Shown here in pieces: positions 14,216 through 24,000 of a stretch of 64,000 nt of DNA. The notes under the pieces were generated by a model. The model was not told the DNA's origin. It was given only the letters and a program-made list of their open reading frames with translations, and did not search any database. Origin of the DNA: JBGQBN01 sp041494805 (lineage in GTDB: Bacteria > Acidobacteriota > Terriglobia > Terriglobales > Acidobacteriaceae); NCBI GenBank assembly GCA_041494805.1, contig JBGQBN010000016.1:1-64000 (forward strand), given 5' to 3'. The first letter of the stretch is position 1. Each line of letters begins with the position of its first letter. A program made the translations under genes and the position numbers.

Positions 14216-15439
14216 ATGACGAGCTTTGTCGCTGTGGAACCAGCCGGTATGGAACCCATCACACAATACGAACTCCGCCTGGCCGAGCGCATGTCACGGC
14301 TGGGGACTGAGACTGCTTTTGAAGTCCTGAACAAGGCCCGGGCGCTGGAGCGTCAGGGCAAGGAAATCATCCACCTGGAAATTGGCGAGCCGGACTTCGA
14401 CACGCCGAAGAATGTGGTCGAGGCGGGAGTGGCGGCGCTGCAGAAAGGTTGGACCCACTACGGGCCGTCGGCCGGGCTGCCGGAACTGCGTCAGGCGATT
14501 GCTGAGGATGTGAGCCGCTCGCGTGGAGTGAAAGTCACGAGTGATGAGGTGGTGGTGGTCCCCGGCGGTAAGCCGATTATTTTCTTTACGATTCTGGCGC
14601 TTGCTGATGTTGGAGATGAGGTCATATTTCCGAATCCGGGCTTCCCCATTTATGAATCGATGATTCGTTACGTGGGGGCGCGGGCTGTGCCCATTCGGCT
14701 GCGTGAGGAGAGGGATTTCGGATTTGACGTGGATGAGTTGGCTTCGCTGATCACCGAGCGGACCAAGCTGATCATCATTAATTCGCCGCACAATCCGACC
14801 GGGGGGGTGCTGAGCAAGAACGATATTCGCGATATTGCCGACGCGATTGGCGATCGCAACATCATGGTGCTTTCGGATGAGATTTATAGCCGGCTGATCT
14901 TCGACGGCGAGCATTACTCGATTATGTCCGTGCCTGGCTTCAAGGAACGGACGATCCTGCTGGATGGCTTTTCGAAAACCTATGCCATGACGGGATGGCG
15001 CATGGGGTACGGCGTGATGCGGCCGGACCTGGCTACGCACATCACGCGGCTGATGACCAACTCCAATTCGTGTACGGCCAGCTTCACGCAGGTCGCGGGG
15101 ATCGAGGCGGTGCGGGGTGACCAGTCGTCGGTGGAGCGCATGCGGGCTGAGTTCAAGCGGCGGCGCGATGTGGTGGTGGCCGGACTGAACAAGATCAAAG
15201 GCTTTTCGTGCCGGATGCCCAAGGGCGCGTTCTATGTTTTTCCGAATGTTACTAAGACTGGTTGGAAGTCGAAGAAACTGGCGGATGCCTTGCTGGAAGA
15301 AGCTGGTGTGGCCTGCTTGTCAGGAACAGCATTCGGTGATTTTGGAGAAGGCTATCTGCGCTTCAGCGTGGCTAATTCGATGGAGAACCTGAACAAGGCG
15401 CTGGATCGGATTGACCAATGGACGAAGCGGAATTTGTAG
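14216..15439 (+). CDS. PLP-dependent aminotransferase, aspartate aminotransferase-like
   Basis: The protein shows the class I signature set: HLEIGEPDFDTP near the N-terminus, HYGPSAGLPELRQAIA, NSPHNPTGGVLS, LSDEIYSRLIFDG and DGFSKTYAMTGWRMGYG with the PLP Lys, and a C-terminal ARFSVAN-like GYLRFSVANS with the carboxylate-binding Arg. It is about 407 residues from ATG 14216, preceded by GGGGG; the ATG at 14249 (MEPITQYEL) is an equally plausible start. Likely substrates are aspartate or related amino acids. It is a second class I enzyme, distinct from that at 2050-3219. Confidence 0.9.
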   Translation: MTSFVAVEPAGMEPITQYELRLAERMSRLGTETAFEVLNKARALERQGKEIIHLEIGEPDFDTPKNVVEAGVAALQKGWTHYGPSAGLPELRQAIAEDVSRSRGVKVTSDEVVVVPGGKPIIFFTILALADVGDEVIFPNPGFPIYESMIRYVGARAVPIRLREERDFGFDVDELASLITERTKLIIINSPHNPTGGVLSKNDIRDIADAIGDRNIMVLSDEIYSRLIFDGEHYSIMSVPGFKERTILLDGFSKTYAMTGWRMGYGVMRPDLATHITRLMTNSNSCTASFTQVAGIEAVRGDQSSVERMRAEFKRRRDVVVAGLNKIKGFSCRMPKGAFYVFPNVTKTGWKSKKLADALLEEAGVACLSGTAFGDFGEGYLRFSVANSMENLNKALDRIDQWTKRNL

Positions 15440-15440
15440 G

Positions 15441-15493
15441 GCGGCTAAAGCCGCGTGATTTAGTGCGTCTGGCGGCACGGCTGAAGCCGTGCC
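15441..15493. repeat. REP doublet
   Basis: GCGGCTAAAGCCGC (15441-15454) is followed after 19 bases by GGCACGGCTGAAGCCGTGCC (15474-15493) and CTCCCG. It lies right after the aminotransferase stop. The architecture matches copies near 1783, 11611, 11924 and 26427. Confidence 0.8.
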
Positions 15494-15589
15494 CTCCCGT
15501 CGGGGCTCTCCCACCTGGGCCGCGCCCTCCGGCCTGTGCCGGTTGACAATCATCTTTGCCGCCGAGCATGATGTCGGCGGGAAAAGTTC

Positions 15590-16108
15590 ATGTCACCTGC
15601 CAAGAAGCCTTCTAAGAACCGTCCTCCCAAAGCTGGCCGACCACATATGCCGGGCTATGGTATCCCGAAGCATAAGAAGGGACTCCTTTCCTGGAGCTGG
15701 GCCGAGCAGCGCCTGAAGAAGTCACACAACTATTGGATTACAACCACGAAGCCGGATGGGGCCCCGCACACCATGGTGGTATGGGGCTTGTGGCTCGATG
15801 GAGTTTTTATATTCAGCACGGGGCGGCAGTCGCGCAAGGCGCGGAACCTGGCTGAAAACCAGCACTGCGTGCTTTGCACCGAACACGCGCACGAAGCGGT
15901 CATTGTCGAAGGCATAGCCGAACTGGCGGAAGTGCCTCTGCGCCGCGAATTCCTCAAGAAGTACGAGCGGAAGTACCGCTTCGACATGTCAGCATTCGAG
16001 CAGGATATCCTCTCGAAGAAAGAGCCGGTTTTCACGGTTCGTCCGCGGGTGGCGTTTGGGCTGTATGAAAAAAACTTCATGGGCAGCGCTACCCGTTGGC
16101 AGTTTTAA
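15590..16108 (+). CDS. Pyridoxamine 5'-phosphate oxidase-like (FMN/F420 split-barrel) protein
   Basis: The 172-residue protein has a split beta-barrel pattern: SHNYWITTTKPDGAPHTMVVWGLWLDGVFIFSTGRQSRKARNLAENQ is the classic first half, with the RKARNL segment contacting the flavin phosphate. VIVEGIAELAEV and VFTVRPRVAFGLYE supply later strands. Relatives include PPOX-class F420-dependent oxidoreductases and heme-utilisation proteins, and the sequence does not decide cofactor or substrate. The N-terminus is Lys/Pro-rich. It appears to be a single-gene unit. Confidence 0.82.
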   Translation: MSPAKKPSKNRPPKAGRPHMPGYGIPKHKKGLLSWSWAEQRLKKSHNYWITTTKPDGAPHTMVVWGLWLDGVFIFSTGRQSRKARNLAENQHCVLCTEHAHEAVIVEGIAELAEVPLRREFLKKYERKYRFDMSAFEQDILSKKEPVFTVRPRVAFGLYEKNFMGSATRWQF

Positions 16109-16266
16109 AGCAGCGAACTGCTAGTTGTCCTGCGATGTTGTTTCCCGTCACCATGTCTTGTGATCCTGCTCACTGATCGATGTGCTATTGGGGTCTAGGC
16201 TCAGCCTGTGGACCAGCAGCGGGCCCGGCACGCTTCTGTCTGCGCCGGCCGCGAAAGGATAGCGTC

Positions 16267-18336
16267 ATGGCGATCAAGGACTCGGCAACCGGGAAGATCA
16301 TGCGGGACTATTCGATCGAGGATCTCAAAGAGGCCGCCAACCTGATGCGCGGTTACGACCTTGTGGCGCTGTGTGCCGCCGGGAGCGGGCACGCCGGGGG
16401 CACGCTTTCCATCATGGACATTGCCGCGGCGCTCTACCTCAAGATCGCTGATCATGATCCTCAGAACCCGTCGTGGGGGGACCGCGACCGGGTGGTCTGG
16501 TCCACTGGCCACAAAGCTCCCAGCCTGTATCTTGGTTTAGCATTTGCAGGTTTTTGTCCGATTGATGACGTCATGCTCCTGCGCAAGCTATGGTCGCCGT
16601 ACCAAGGGCATCCACATTGGCTCAAGCTGGCTGGGGTGGAAGTCTCGACCGGTTCCCTGGGACAGGGTCTCAGCGTGGCCGTGGGTATGGCACTTGCCGG
16701 CAAGCTGAACGGCAAGAGCCACACCATCTTTTGCATCATGGGCGACGGCGAGCAGCAGGAGGGGCAGATTTGGGAAGCAGCTATGGAAGCCGCGCATCAC
16801 AAGCTCGACAACCTGGTCGGCATCGTGGACTGCAACCGGTTGCAGATCGATGGCCGGGTTTCGGAGGTCATGAATGTTGATCCGCTGGAGGCAAAGTACC
16901 GCAGTTTCGGGTGGGAGGTGATGCCGATCAATGGTCACGACATGGAGCAGGTGGTGGAGGCGCTTGAGAAGGCCAAGGCTGGAGTAGGAAGGCCGGTGGT
17001 GATCCTGGCTGAGACGGTCAAGGGCAAGGGCGTTAGCTTCATGGAAGACCTGGCCGGCTGGCACGGCAGGTCGCCAAACTATGACGAGTTAGTGAAAGCG
17101 CTCGCCGAACTAGGGCTGGCGGAGAAGATTCCCTACCAGCGTCTGCTGGAGACCGCAAAGGCCTATCAAGCGGAGGTGGATCGCCGTCTCGACGCCAAGA
17201 TGCCGAAGTTCAGCCGCAATTACTGGTGGAACGCCGCGGAAAACATGAAGACGAAGATGGAACCCACGCGCAAAGGTTTCGGGCAGTCGCTGGCGGAGAA
17301 CGGCGATGATGAGCGCATCGTGTGTCTGGGGCTGGACATTTCCGGCTCCATCACGATCAGCGATTTCTACGCGTCGAAGCCGGAGCGCAAGCGGCGATGG
17401 ATCAGTATGGGGATTGCCGAGCAGTCGGCCACGTCAGCCGCCGCGGGCCTGGCAAGAGAGGGCAAGATTCCGGTGCTGGGGACGTACGCAACCTTTGCCG
17501 CGGCGCGGAACCTGGACCAGATCCGCACCTCGGTGTGCTACGGCAATTTCAACGTGCTCATTGCGGGCGCGCACGGCGGGGTCTCCGTCGGTCCCGATGG
17601 CGCGACTCACCAGGCGCTTGAAGATCTGTTTGCGGTGTGCGGATTGCCCAACATGTCTGTGGTCGTACCTTGTGATGTAGTCGAGACTCACAAAGCCACC
17701 AATTTCCTGTTGCTGAAGCATCAAGGGCCGAAGTACATCCGCTTTGCCCGCGAGGCCACACCGATTGTGACGGATGAGAGCACTCCGTTCGTGTTCGGCA
17801 AGGCCAATGTGGTCCGTTTCCGCAAGGAAGCGGCCAACTTTTTGGAGGCCTTCGAGACCGTGCTCGCCTCCGACTACAAGAATGAAGATGAAGATCTGAC
17901 GATCATTGCTTGTGGCCCGATGGTGCCGGAGGCGATGCGGGCGGCGTGGATCTTGAAGAGGGATTTCGGCTATGAGAGCCGAATTGTCAATCTGCATACG
18001 CTCAAGCCGATCGACGAAGCTGCTATTCTGCACGCGGCGCGGGAAACCGGCGTCATCGTCACCGCGGAGGAGCACCAGATTGGCGCCCTGGCCTGGCGAG
18101 TAAGCGGGGCCATTACGGAGAGCCCGCTGCTTTACGGCGTGCGTGTGATCACCGGGGCCATCGGGGTGAAGGATCGTTTTGGCGACTCGGGCGCACCCTG
18201 GGAGTTGATCAAGGAATTCGAGGTCAGTGCCGAACACATCACGCAAAAAGCAGTGGAGTTGATGGACGTCAAGAGATGCTGGCCCTCGGAAAAAGAGGAA
18301 CGCTTGCTGACCGGAGTTGCCACGAAGTACGAATGA
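16267..18336 (+). CDS. tkt: Transketolase
   Basis: The 689-residue full-length enzyme has the TPP-binding signature GDGEQQEGQIWEAAMEAAHHKLDN-type region (about residues 158-180, ending NRLQIDG). It also has the N-terminal GSGHAGGTLS His motif, a pyrimidine-binding domain with RWISMGIAEQSATSAAAGLAREGK (catalytic Glu) and GAHGGVSVGPDGATHQ, and a C-terminal domain with VVTAEEHQIGALAW-like sequence. It moves two-carbon units in the pentose phosphate pathway. The ATG at 16267 is preceded by GAAAGGA. Both halves are on one chain, unlike split archaeal-type enzymes. No other pentose phosphate gene adjoins it. Confidence 0.93.
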   Translation: MAIKDSATGKIMRDYSIEDLKEAANLMRGYDLVALCAAGSGHAGGTLSIMDIAAALYLKIADHDPQNPSWGDRDRVVWSTGHKAPSLYLGLAFAGFCPIDDVMLLRKLWSPYQGHPHWLKLAGVEVSTGSLGQGLSVAVGMALAGKLNGKSHTIFCIMGDGEQQEGQIWEAAMEAAHHKLDNLVGIVDCNRLQIDGRVSEVMNVDPLEAKYRSFGWEVMPINGHDMEQVVEALEKAKAGVGRPVVILAETVKGKGVSFMEDLAGWHGRSPNYDELVKALAELGLAEKIPYQRLLETAKAYQAEVDRRLDAKMPKFSRNYWWNAAENMKTKMEPTRKGFGQSLAENGDDERIVCLGLDISGSITISDFYASKPERKRRWISMGIAEQSATSAAAGLAREGKIPVLGTYATFAAARNLDQIRTSVCYGNFNVLIAGAHGGVSVGPDGATHQALEDLFAVCGLPNMSVVVPCDVVETHKATNFLLLKHQGPKYIRFAREATPIVTDESTPFVFGKANVVRFRKEAANFLEAFETVLASDYKNEDEDLTIIACGPMVPEAMRAAWILKRDFGYESRIVNLHTLKPIDEAAILHAARETGVIVTAEEHQIGALAWRVSGAITESPLLYGVRVITGAIGVKDRFGDSGAPWELIKEFEVSAEHITQKAVELMDVKRCWPSEKEERLLTGVATKYE

Positions 18337-18438
18337 CAGGCACTTAATTGAATGGGTGAGAGCGGTTGGCCCGAACCTGCTGGCTCGAATCTGCCTTCTC
18401 ATCGCCGCCCGATTGCGGAGTAGTATGATCTTCTCTTA

Positions 18439-18461
18439 GACTCGCACGTGGGGTGCGAGTC
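18439..18461. repeat. Perfect leader hairpin
   Basis: GACTCGCAC (18439-18447) pairs with GTGCGAGTC (18453-18461) in the leader of the 2-hydroxyacid dehydrogenase gene, 39 bases before its ATG. It may terminate the transketolase transcript or regulate the downstream gene. There is no T-tract. Confidence 0.5.
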
Positions 18462-18500
18462 AGTATCGGGTATCTGCAAGATTTCCACTCAGAGAGAACA

Positions 18501-19610
18501 ATGAGCAAGAAATTTCGCGTCTTTGCCACCAGCGATATTGGGGAATCCATTGACCTGCTGCGCAAACGGGGATACGACGTCGAGGTATATCCCAAGCCGG
18601 AGGCGCCGCCCAAGAGCTTGCTCCTGGAGAAGGTGAAGTCGGGCATCGACGGGCTGATCACTACGTTACGGGACCAGATCGATGCCGAAGTATTCGAGGC
18701 CGGCAAAGGACATCTTAAGGTGGTGGCCCAGATCGCGGTGGGGTTCGACAACATCAACCGGGCAGATGCCAACCGCCACAAAGTCCCCTTCACTCATACC
18801 GCGGACGTGCTCACCGAAGCCACCGCTGAGTTCGCTTTCTTCATGCTGGGTGCGCTGGCCCGCAAGATGTGGACAGCGGAGCACTTGACTCGTGAAAACA
18901 AGTGGGACTACTGGCATCCCTACCTGCCGTTCCTAGGGGACGAAGTAACTGGCAAGACCATCGCCATCATCGGTACCGGACGCATTGGCCTGGCTATGAT
19001 CAAGAAGTGTGCTGGGTTCGACATGAACATTGCGTGCTACGACCCGGTTTACCAGAATCGGGAGTACGTGAGCGCCATGCAGGAGACGATGGATTTACGC
19101 CACGCGCGCGGCATCCAGAAAGAGAAAACATGGATCAAGTACTCGACGATTGACGTGGCTCTCACCCATGCCGACTTCGTCAGCGTGCACGTGCCGCTGT
19201 TGCTGGAAGGCGAGAGCCCGACGCCGACTTATCACCTTTTCAATGAACGCACGCTCCGCATGATGAAGTCCACTGCGTTTCTGGTAAACACTTCGCGTGG
19301 CCCAGTCGTGGATGAGGCCGCGCTGGCGAAGGCACTGAGAGACAAATGGATTGGCGGTGCGGCGCTGGATGTTTACGAAAAGGAACCCTTGCCGGCCGAT
19401 TCACCGCTGCGCGATCCGGCGATTGAGGACCGCTGCCGGTTGTACCCGCATTTTGCCAGCGCTGCCAGGATCACGCGGCTCTCGACCGATCCCAATAAAG
19501 GGATGGCAGGACGTACGGTGCAGGGGTTGATCGACGTGCTGGAAGGAAACTACGGCGGCGATGTTACGAAGATGCCGTATGTGGTGAATAAAGAGGCGTT
19601 CGGGAAGTAG
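18501..19610 (+). CDS. D-isomer-specific 2-hydroxyacid dehydrogenase (NAD-dependent)
   Basis: The 369-residue protein has the dinucleotide fold GKTIAIIGTGRIGLAMIKKCAGF and substrate-domain features GFDNINRADANRHKVPFTHT and VLTEATAEFAFFMLGALAR. The catalytic Arg is in NTSRGPVVDEAAL, an acidic residue follows in DVYEKEPL, and the catalytic His is in LYPHFASAA. Length and pattern fit glyoxylate/hydroxypyruvate or phosphoglycerate-type reductases without an ACT domain. An insertion of about 30 residues (YQNREYVSAMQETMDLRHARG) follows the Rossmann strand. It may form a unit with transketolase 164 bases upstream. Confidence 0.88.
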   Translation: MSKKFRVFATSDIGESIDLLRKRGYDVEVYPKPEAPPKSLLLEKVKSGIDGLITTLRDQIDAEVFEAGKGHLKVVAQIAVGFDNINRADANRHKVPFTHTADVLTEATAEFAFFMLGALARKMWTAEHLTRENKWDYWHPYLPFLGDEVTGKTIAIIGTGRIGLAMIKKCAGFDMNIACYDPVYQNREYVSAMQETMDLRHARGIQKEKTWIKYSTIDVALTHADFVSVHVPLLLEGESPTPTYHLFNERTLRMMKSTAFLVNTSRGPVVDEAALAKALRDKWIGGAALDVYEKEPLPADSPLRDPAIEDRCRLYPHFASAARITRLSTDPNKGMAGRTVQGLIDVLEGNYGGDVTKMPYVVNKEAFGK

Positions 19611-19738
19611 CGAGTGCAGCTCTTAGCTCCTAGCTTCTAGCTTTTGGCTCTCAGTGTTCAGCCAGAGAGACGGCGCTTCAGGGTATTGGTAAAGGCCTTA
19701 TAGGGCTAAATGCTGAGTGCTAATTGCTAAGTGCTGGT
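19611..19738. repeat. Short intergenic tandem-like repeats
   Basis: Two degenerate runs appear here: TAGCTCCTAGCTTCTAGCTT at about 19623-19642, and variations on GCTAAGTGCTGAGTGCTAAT at about 19706-19735. The second is typical low-complexity spacer between convergent genes. No gene is supported. Confidence 0.5.
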
Positions 19739-20716
19739 TTATTCCGAGACGCTGTGTTCTTCGCTCTGGGAGCGCAGGACTCGATCTACTGAGTAGGGGG
19801 CGCGGCGGGTGGGTTCGTGGTAGTGGCGCACTTGCATCTCGCCCAACAGGCCGACCGCCAGCATGTTCAAGCCCGCCAGTAGCAGCACCGCGGCAAAAAT
19901 CATCAGCGGGCCGTGATTGGTCATCACGTCAGCATGACGTAGAAACTTCTCCGCCAGCAGCCAGAGGCTGACACCCGATCCCGCCAGCATGCTCAGCAGC
20001 CCCAGGGTGCCGAAGAAATGCAGCGGGCGCGAGAGATAGCGCAGCAGGAAACGAATTGTGATCAGGTCGAAAAACACCCGGAAGGTGCGCGAAATTCCGT
20101 AGTGTGAATTCCCGCGCTCGCGGTTCACGTTGCGGATGGACACCTCGCAGATGGTTGCGCCGTGCCAGGAGGCGAGAGCCGGAATAAAGCGGTGCAGCTC
20201 GCCGTAGAGCGGGACCTGCTCCAGAATCTCGCGCCGGTAGGCCTTGAAGGTGGTGCCGAAGTCGTGGATATCGACTCCGCTCAGTTTGGCCATCAGCCAG
20301 TTGGCGCACTTCGAGGGAATGCGGCGCAGCCACAGGTTGTCAATGCGGCGTTTGCGCCATCCGCTAACGATGTCATAGCCCTCGGCAATCTTCTCCAGAA
20401 ACCGGGGGATGTCGGCGGGGTCGTGCTGCAGGTCGCCGTCCATGGCGATGATGTACTCGCCGCGAGCGTGGTCGAAACCGGCGGCCAGGGCAGAGGTCTG
20501 GCCGAAGTTCCGGCGCAACTTGACCACCGTGACCCGGCTATCCACCGCCGCGATTTCACGCAGCAGATGGAAGGTGCGGTCCGTGGAACCGTCGTCCACC
20601 AGCACAATCTCGAAGCCTTCGCCGTTCCCCTCCATGACCGCTTTCAAGCGGTCATAAAGATCGGTGACGTTTTCCTGCTCGTTGTGCAGCGGGACGACTA
20701 TGGAATACTTGGGCAT
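19739..20716 (-). CDS. Membrane-anchored family 2 glycosyltransferase (dolichol-phosphate-mannose synthase/ArnC-like)
   Basis: The 325-residue protein begins with a GT2 domain: YSIVVPLHNEQENV, IVLVDDGSTDRT (nucleotide binding) and YIIAMDGDLQHDPADIP (DxD-type metal motif). It ends with two hydrophobic helices (about residues 228-252 and 262-285). The layout matches polyprenyl-phosphate sugar transferases such as DPM1, GtrB or ArnC, so it probably moves a sugar from a nucleotide donor to undecaprenyl phosphate at the inner membrane. There is no flippase or acceptor enzyme nearby to indicate the sugar. Confidence 0.9.
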   Translation of the reverse strand: MPKYSIVVPLHNEQENVTDLYDRLKAVMEGNGEGFEIVLVDDGSTDRTFHLLREIAAVDSRVTVVKLRRNFGQTSALAAGFDHARGEYIIAMDGDLQHDPADIPRFLEKIAEGYDIVSGWRKRRIDNLWLRRIPSKCANWLMAKLSGVDIHDFGTTFKAYRREILEQVPLYGELHRFIPALASWHGATICEVSIRNVNRERGNSHYGISRTFRVFFDLITIRFLLRYLSRPLHFFGTLGLLSMLAGSGVSLWLLAEKFLRHADVMTNHGPLMIFAAVLLLAGLNMLAVGLLGEMQVRHYHEPTRRAPYSVDRVLRSQSEEHSVSE

Positions 20717-20894
20717 GAGGTCATATTATACGGCGGACTGGCTTTTTTGTGGTGGTTACTCCGGTTCGTCTGGTACTGTTCCAGAATCAGATTGGAACTC
20801 GGGGCCTATGCACGACCGGCCCGGCTGGAATAAGATGAGCGGCGGTAGGAAGTACAGTTCTGGACGTCATGAAGCGGGAAGGGAGCCCGCCAAA

Positions 20895-20999
20895 ATGGAT
20901 GCCATTGTCATGATTATGTTCGGCTGCCTGCTTTCCACAACAACCGCGCTGACCTTTATGGAGGTCCGGCGATTGCGGAAAAAGCTGGAAGCGAAGTAG
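20895..20999 (+). CDS. Candidate 34-residue single-pass membrane peptide
   Basis: ATG at 20895 opens a 34-codon frame, MDAIVMIMFGCLLSTTTALT then FMEVRRLRKKLEAK. It is one hydrophobic helix followed by a basic cytoplasmic tail, like many small inner-membrane proteins. The frame stays open upstream to about 20664, but that part overlaps the glycosyltransferase start and is not protein-like. A ribosome-binding site is weak. It is a plausible micro-protein without known relatives. Confidence 0.35.
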   Translation: MDAIVMIMFGCLLSTTTALTFMEVRRLRKKLEAK

Positions 21000-21001
21000 G
21001 C

Positions 21002-21066
21002 GGAAGTAGAAACGGAGGGGTTCTACTTCCTGGCTAGTTTAAAGAGACGTAGCAAGCTACGTCTCT
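21002..21066. terminator. Two tandem perfect hairpins in a convergent gap
   Basis: GGAAGTAGAA/TTCTACTTCC (21002-21011 with 21021-21030) and AGAGACGTAGC/GCTACGTCTCT (21043-21053 with 21056-21066) stand side by side, 12 bases before the stop of the minus-strand tricorn gene. They probably act as a bidirectional transcription end, although no clear T-tract follows. Confidence 0.5.
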
Positions 21067-21078
21067 ACAGGTAGTTCG

Positions 21079-24000
21079 TTAGAATCCCGGGCCCTCCGGG
21101 TACGCAGGTAGATCGGGAGGCCGCGGCGGCAGCTTCTTGGGATTCGCCTGGATCTCCTTCATCACCAACTCAATGGCTTTCTCCAGTTGCGGGTCCTGGC
21201 CTTTCACTACCTGGTCGGGCCGATTTTCTACCACAATATCGGGCTGTACGCCGCGGTTTTCGATAATCCACTTGCTGTTCAGGTCGTACCGGGAAAATTC
21301 GGGCCGGGTGATATAGCCGCCGTCCATCAGCGGAATAGCGCCCCGGATGCCCCGAACTCCGCCCCACGTCCGTTCGCCAATGAGTGGACCCAACTTGTAG
21401 TACTTGAAGTAGTAGCTGAAGAGGTCACCATCGGAGGCAGCGTAGTGGTTGGTGACGCAGGCCATGTATCCGTGGAAGACGTTCGGAGGCACTGTGCCGA
21501 CCTCCCAATTACGGGCTGAACCCATACCGGCGAGCACGCGGCGCAGGCGCTCGAAGATGAGCTGGTCCACGAAGCCGCCGCCGTTGTAGCGGACGTCAAT
21601 GATGAGACCCTCCTTGCGGATCTGCGGAAAATACTGTTTGACGAACTGGTTCAGACCCTCCGCCCCCATGTCTGGGATGTAGACGTAGCCCACCCGCCCA
21701 TTAGTGGCGGCTTCGACTTTCTTGCGGTTGGTCTCGATCATGTTCAGTTCGTGCAGGCTGAACTCGTCGGCAATGGGTTTTACTTGCACGTTGCGTGAGC
21801 CGTCCTCCGAAGGCTTTGAGTTCACGGTTAGACTTACGGTATCGCCCGCTGTATTGACGAACAGCTCATCGGGGCTTTGCGGAGCACGCAATGGACGACC
21901 ATTGACTGCCACCAGGTAATCCCCTTCCCTGACGTTCACACCGGGGTCGGTGAGCGGGGAACGCACCTTGGCATCCCAGTTTTCTCCACGATAGATTTTC
22001 TTGATGCGATACATGCCGCTGGCTTTGTCGGTTTCAAAATCCGCACCCAACAAACCCACATTGACAGGATGCAATTCCGGGTAATCTCCGCCCCCCACGT
22101 AGGTGTGAGAGTTGGAAAGCTCCCCGATCATTTCGCCCAAGACATACGTGAGGCTGTAGCGGTCGGCCACGAAGGGCAGAAGTTGGACATACTTCTCTCG
22201 AACCTTCTGCCAATCCACACCGTTCATGGAGGCTTCGTGAAAGTAGTCGCGTTCCTGGCGCCAGACCTCGTTGAAGATCTGTGACCACTCCTGGGGCGGG
22301 TCCACTTCAGCCTTCATTCCGGCGAGGTTGAGCGAGCCTTCGCCGGGCTTTTTCGCGCCATCGGGTTTGGCATCGATGATGCCGTAGGTGTGTCCGTTAG
22401 GGCCGCCTTCAGCCTCGTACAGCAGCTTGGAACCGTCGAAGGACATGGCAAAGCGCTGGACGTCTTCGATCAATACCTTGTTCTTCCGTTCTTTGAGATC
22501 GTAAACATGTACGGCAGAGGCCTCGCCCGGAATCGGACCGGACAAGCCCTGGACAGGAGTGCTGGCGTAGTAGACGAAGCCCTTGGTCACGTTGTAGGCG
22601 TTAATCACTGCCGGGTCCATGGGCAGAGCGACCACGCGGTCTTGAATACCATCAAGGTCAATGCGGAACTCGGCGGGCTTTTCTTTGTCTTTTGAGTCTT
22701 TGTCCTTCGACTCTTTGTCTTTGTCTTTGTCTTTGGAGTCGGCCTTGCTATCGCTCTTCGCCGGTTCCTTGGCTGCGCCCGCAGCTGGCGCCGGCTCATC
22801 CTTCTTGATCTGGGCTTCGTCGCTCAGCGCCGGGAACGGTGAGGGCTCATCCTTACGCAGGGTGGCGATGTAGACGCGAGTAGTCTTGGGATTGGAGAAC
22901 TCAAAATCTACGTTGCCCAGGACTTCGTTGAAGTCACGATCGGAGAGGAAATAGAAATACTTCCCATCCGGATCGAAGAGAGGAGAGAAACTGTTGGTCA
23001 TGCTGGTGGTGACGGGGGTGATTTTCTTGTCGGCCACCGAGTACAGGTAGACGACGCTATAGTTGTTCTCGGCCTGGTTGTCATAGGCCAGCCACTTGCT
23101 GTCTGGGGACCAGGAGTAGTTTGTAATCTCGAAATACTTGCCGCGGTCCACCTCGAAGGGCTTCTTGTCGCTGATGTCGGTGTACCACAGGCGCAAATCT
23201 TTATCAGCCCAAGCCAGCTTCTTGCTGTCTGGAGACCAGACGGGGGCGAATTTGAAGCCTTTGTAGCCGCTGGTAATCTGCTGCTCCTTGCCCATGCCGT
23301 CGTGCGGGGTGATGTAGATCTCGTCCTCGCCGGTGCGATCGGAAACGTAGGCGATCCAGCGGCCGTCGGGCGACCACGCGACCGACTTCTCGCGAATTCC
23401 CGGGGTGCGCGTCAGGTTGCGAACGCTGCCTTCCTTAGCGGGCACGGTAAAGACGTCGCCGCGGGCGGCAAACACGGCGCGCTTCCCTTCCGGCGAGAGG
23501 TCGAAGTCGGTGATGTTCTTGCTGACGCTGGTCCAGTGCTTCATGCTCTGGTCACGGTCGCCGGGCACATCGATGGTCCGCTTCTTCGCCTGCTTCGACT
23601 GGAGGTCGAAGGTGTAGAGGTAACCGCCGTTCTCAAACACGATGGCGTCCGGTCCCAGGCTGGGCCACATTACGTCGAAGTCGGTGAAGTGAGTGAGTTG
23701 TGCGATCTGCTTGGTGCCCAGGTCGTAACTGTAGAGATTAAGCCGATGCTCCGAGCCACGGTCAGAGGTGAAGTAGATAGTGTTGCCGTGCCACAGGGGA
23801 AAAGTGTCAGTCCAATCCGTGTGGGGGACGTCTTCGCTAGTGTTGTTCTTCAGGTGGTATATGGAGATGGCTTGAGCCAAGCCGCCGGTATAGCGCTTCC
23901 AGGTGCGGAAGTTGCGGAAAATCTGGTTGTAGGCAATCTTGCTTCCGTCTGGCGAGAATGAACTCAGTCCTCCCTGGTCCATGGGCAAGGGTTCCGGCAA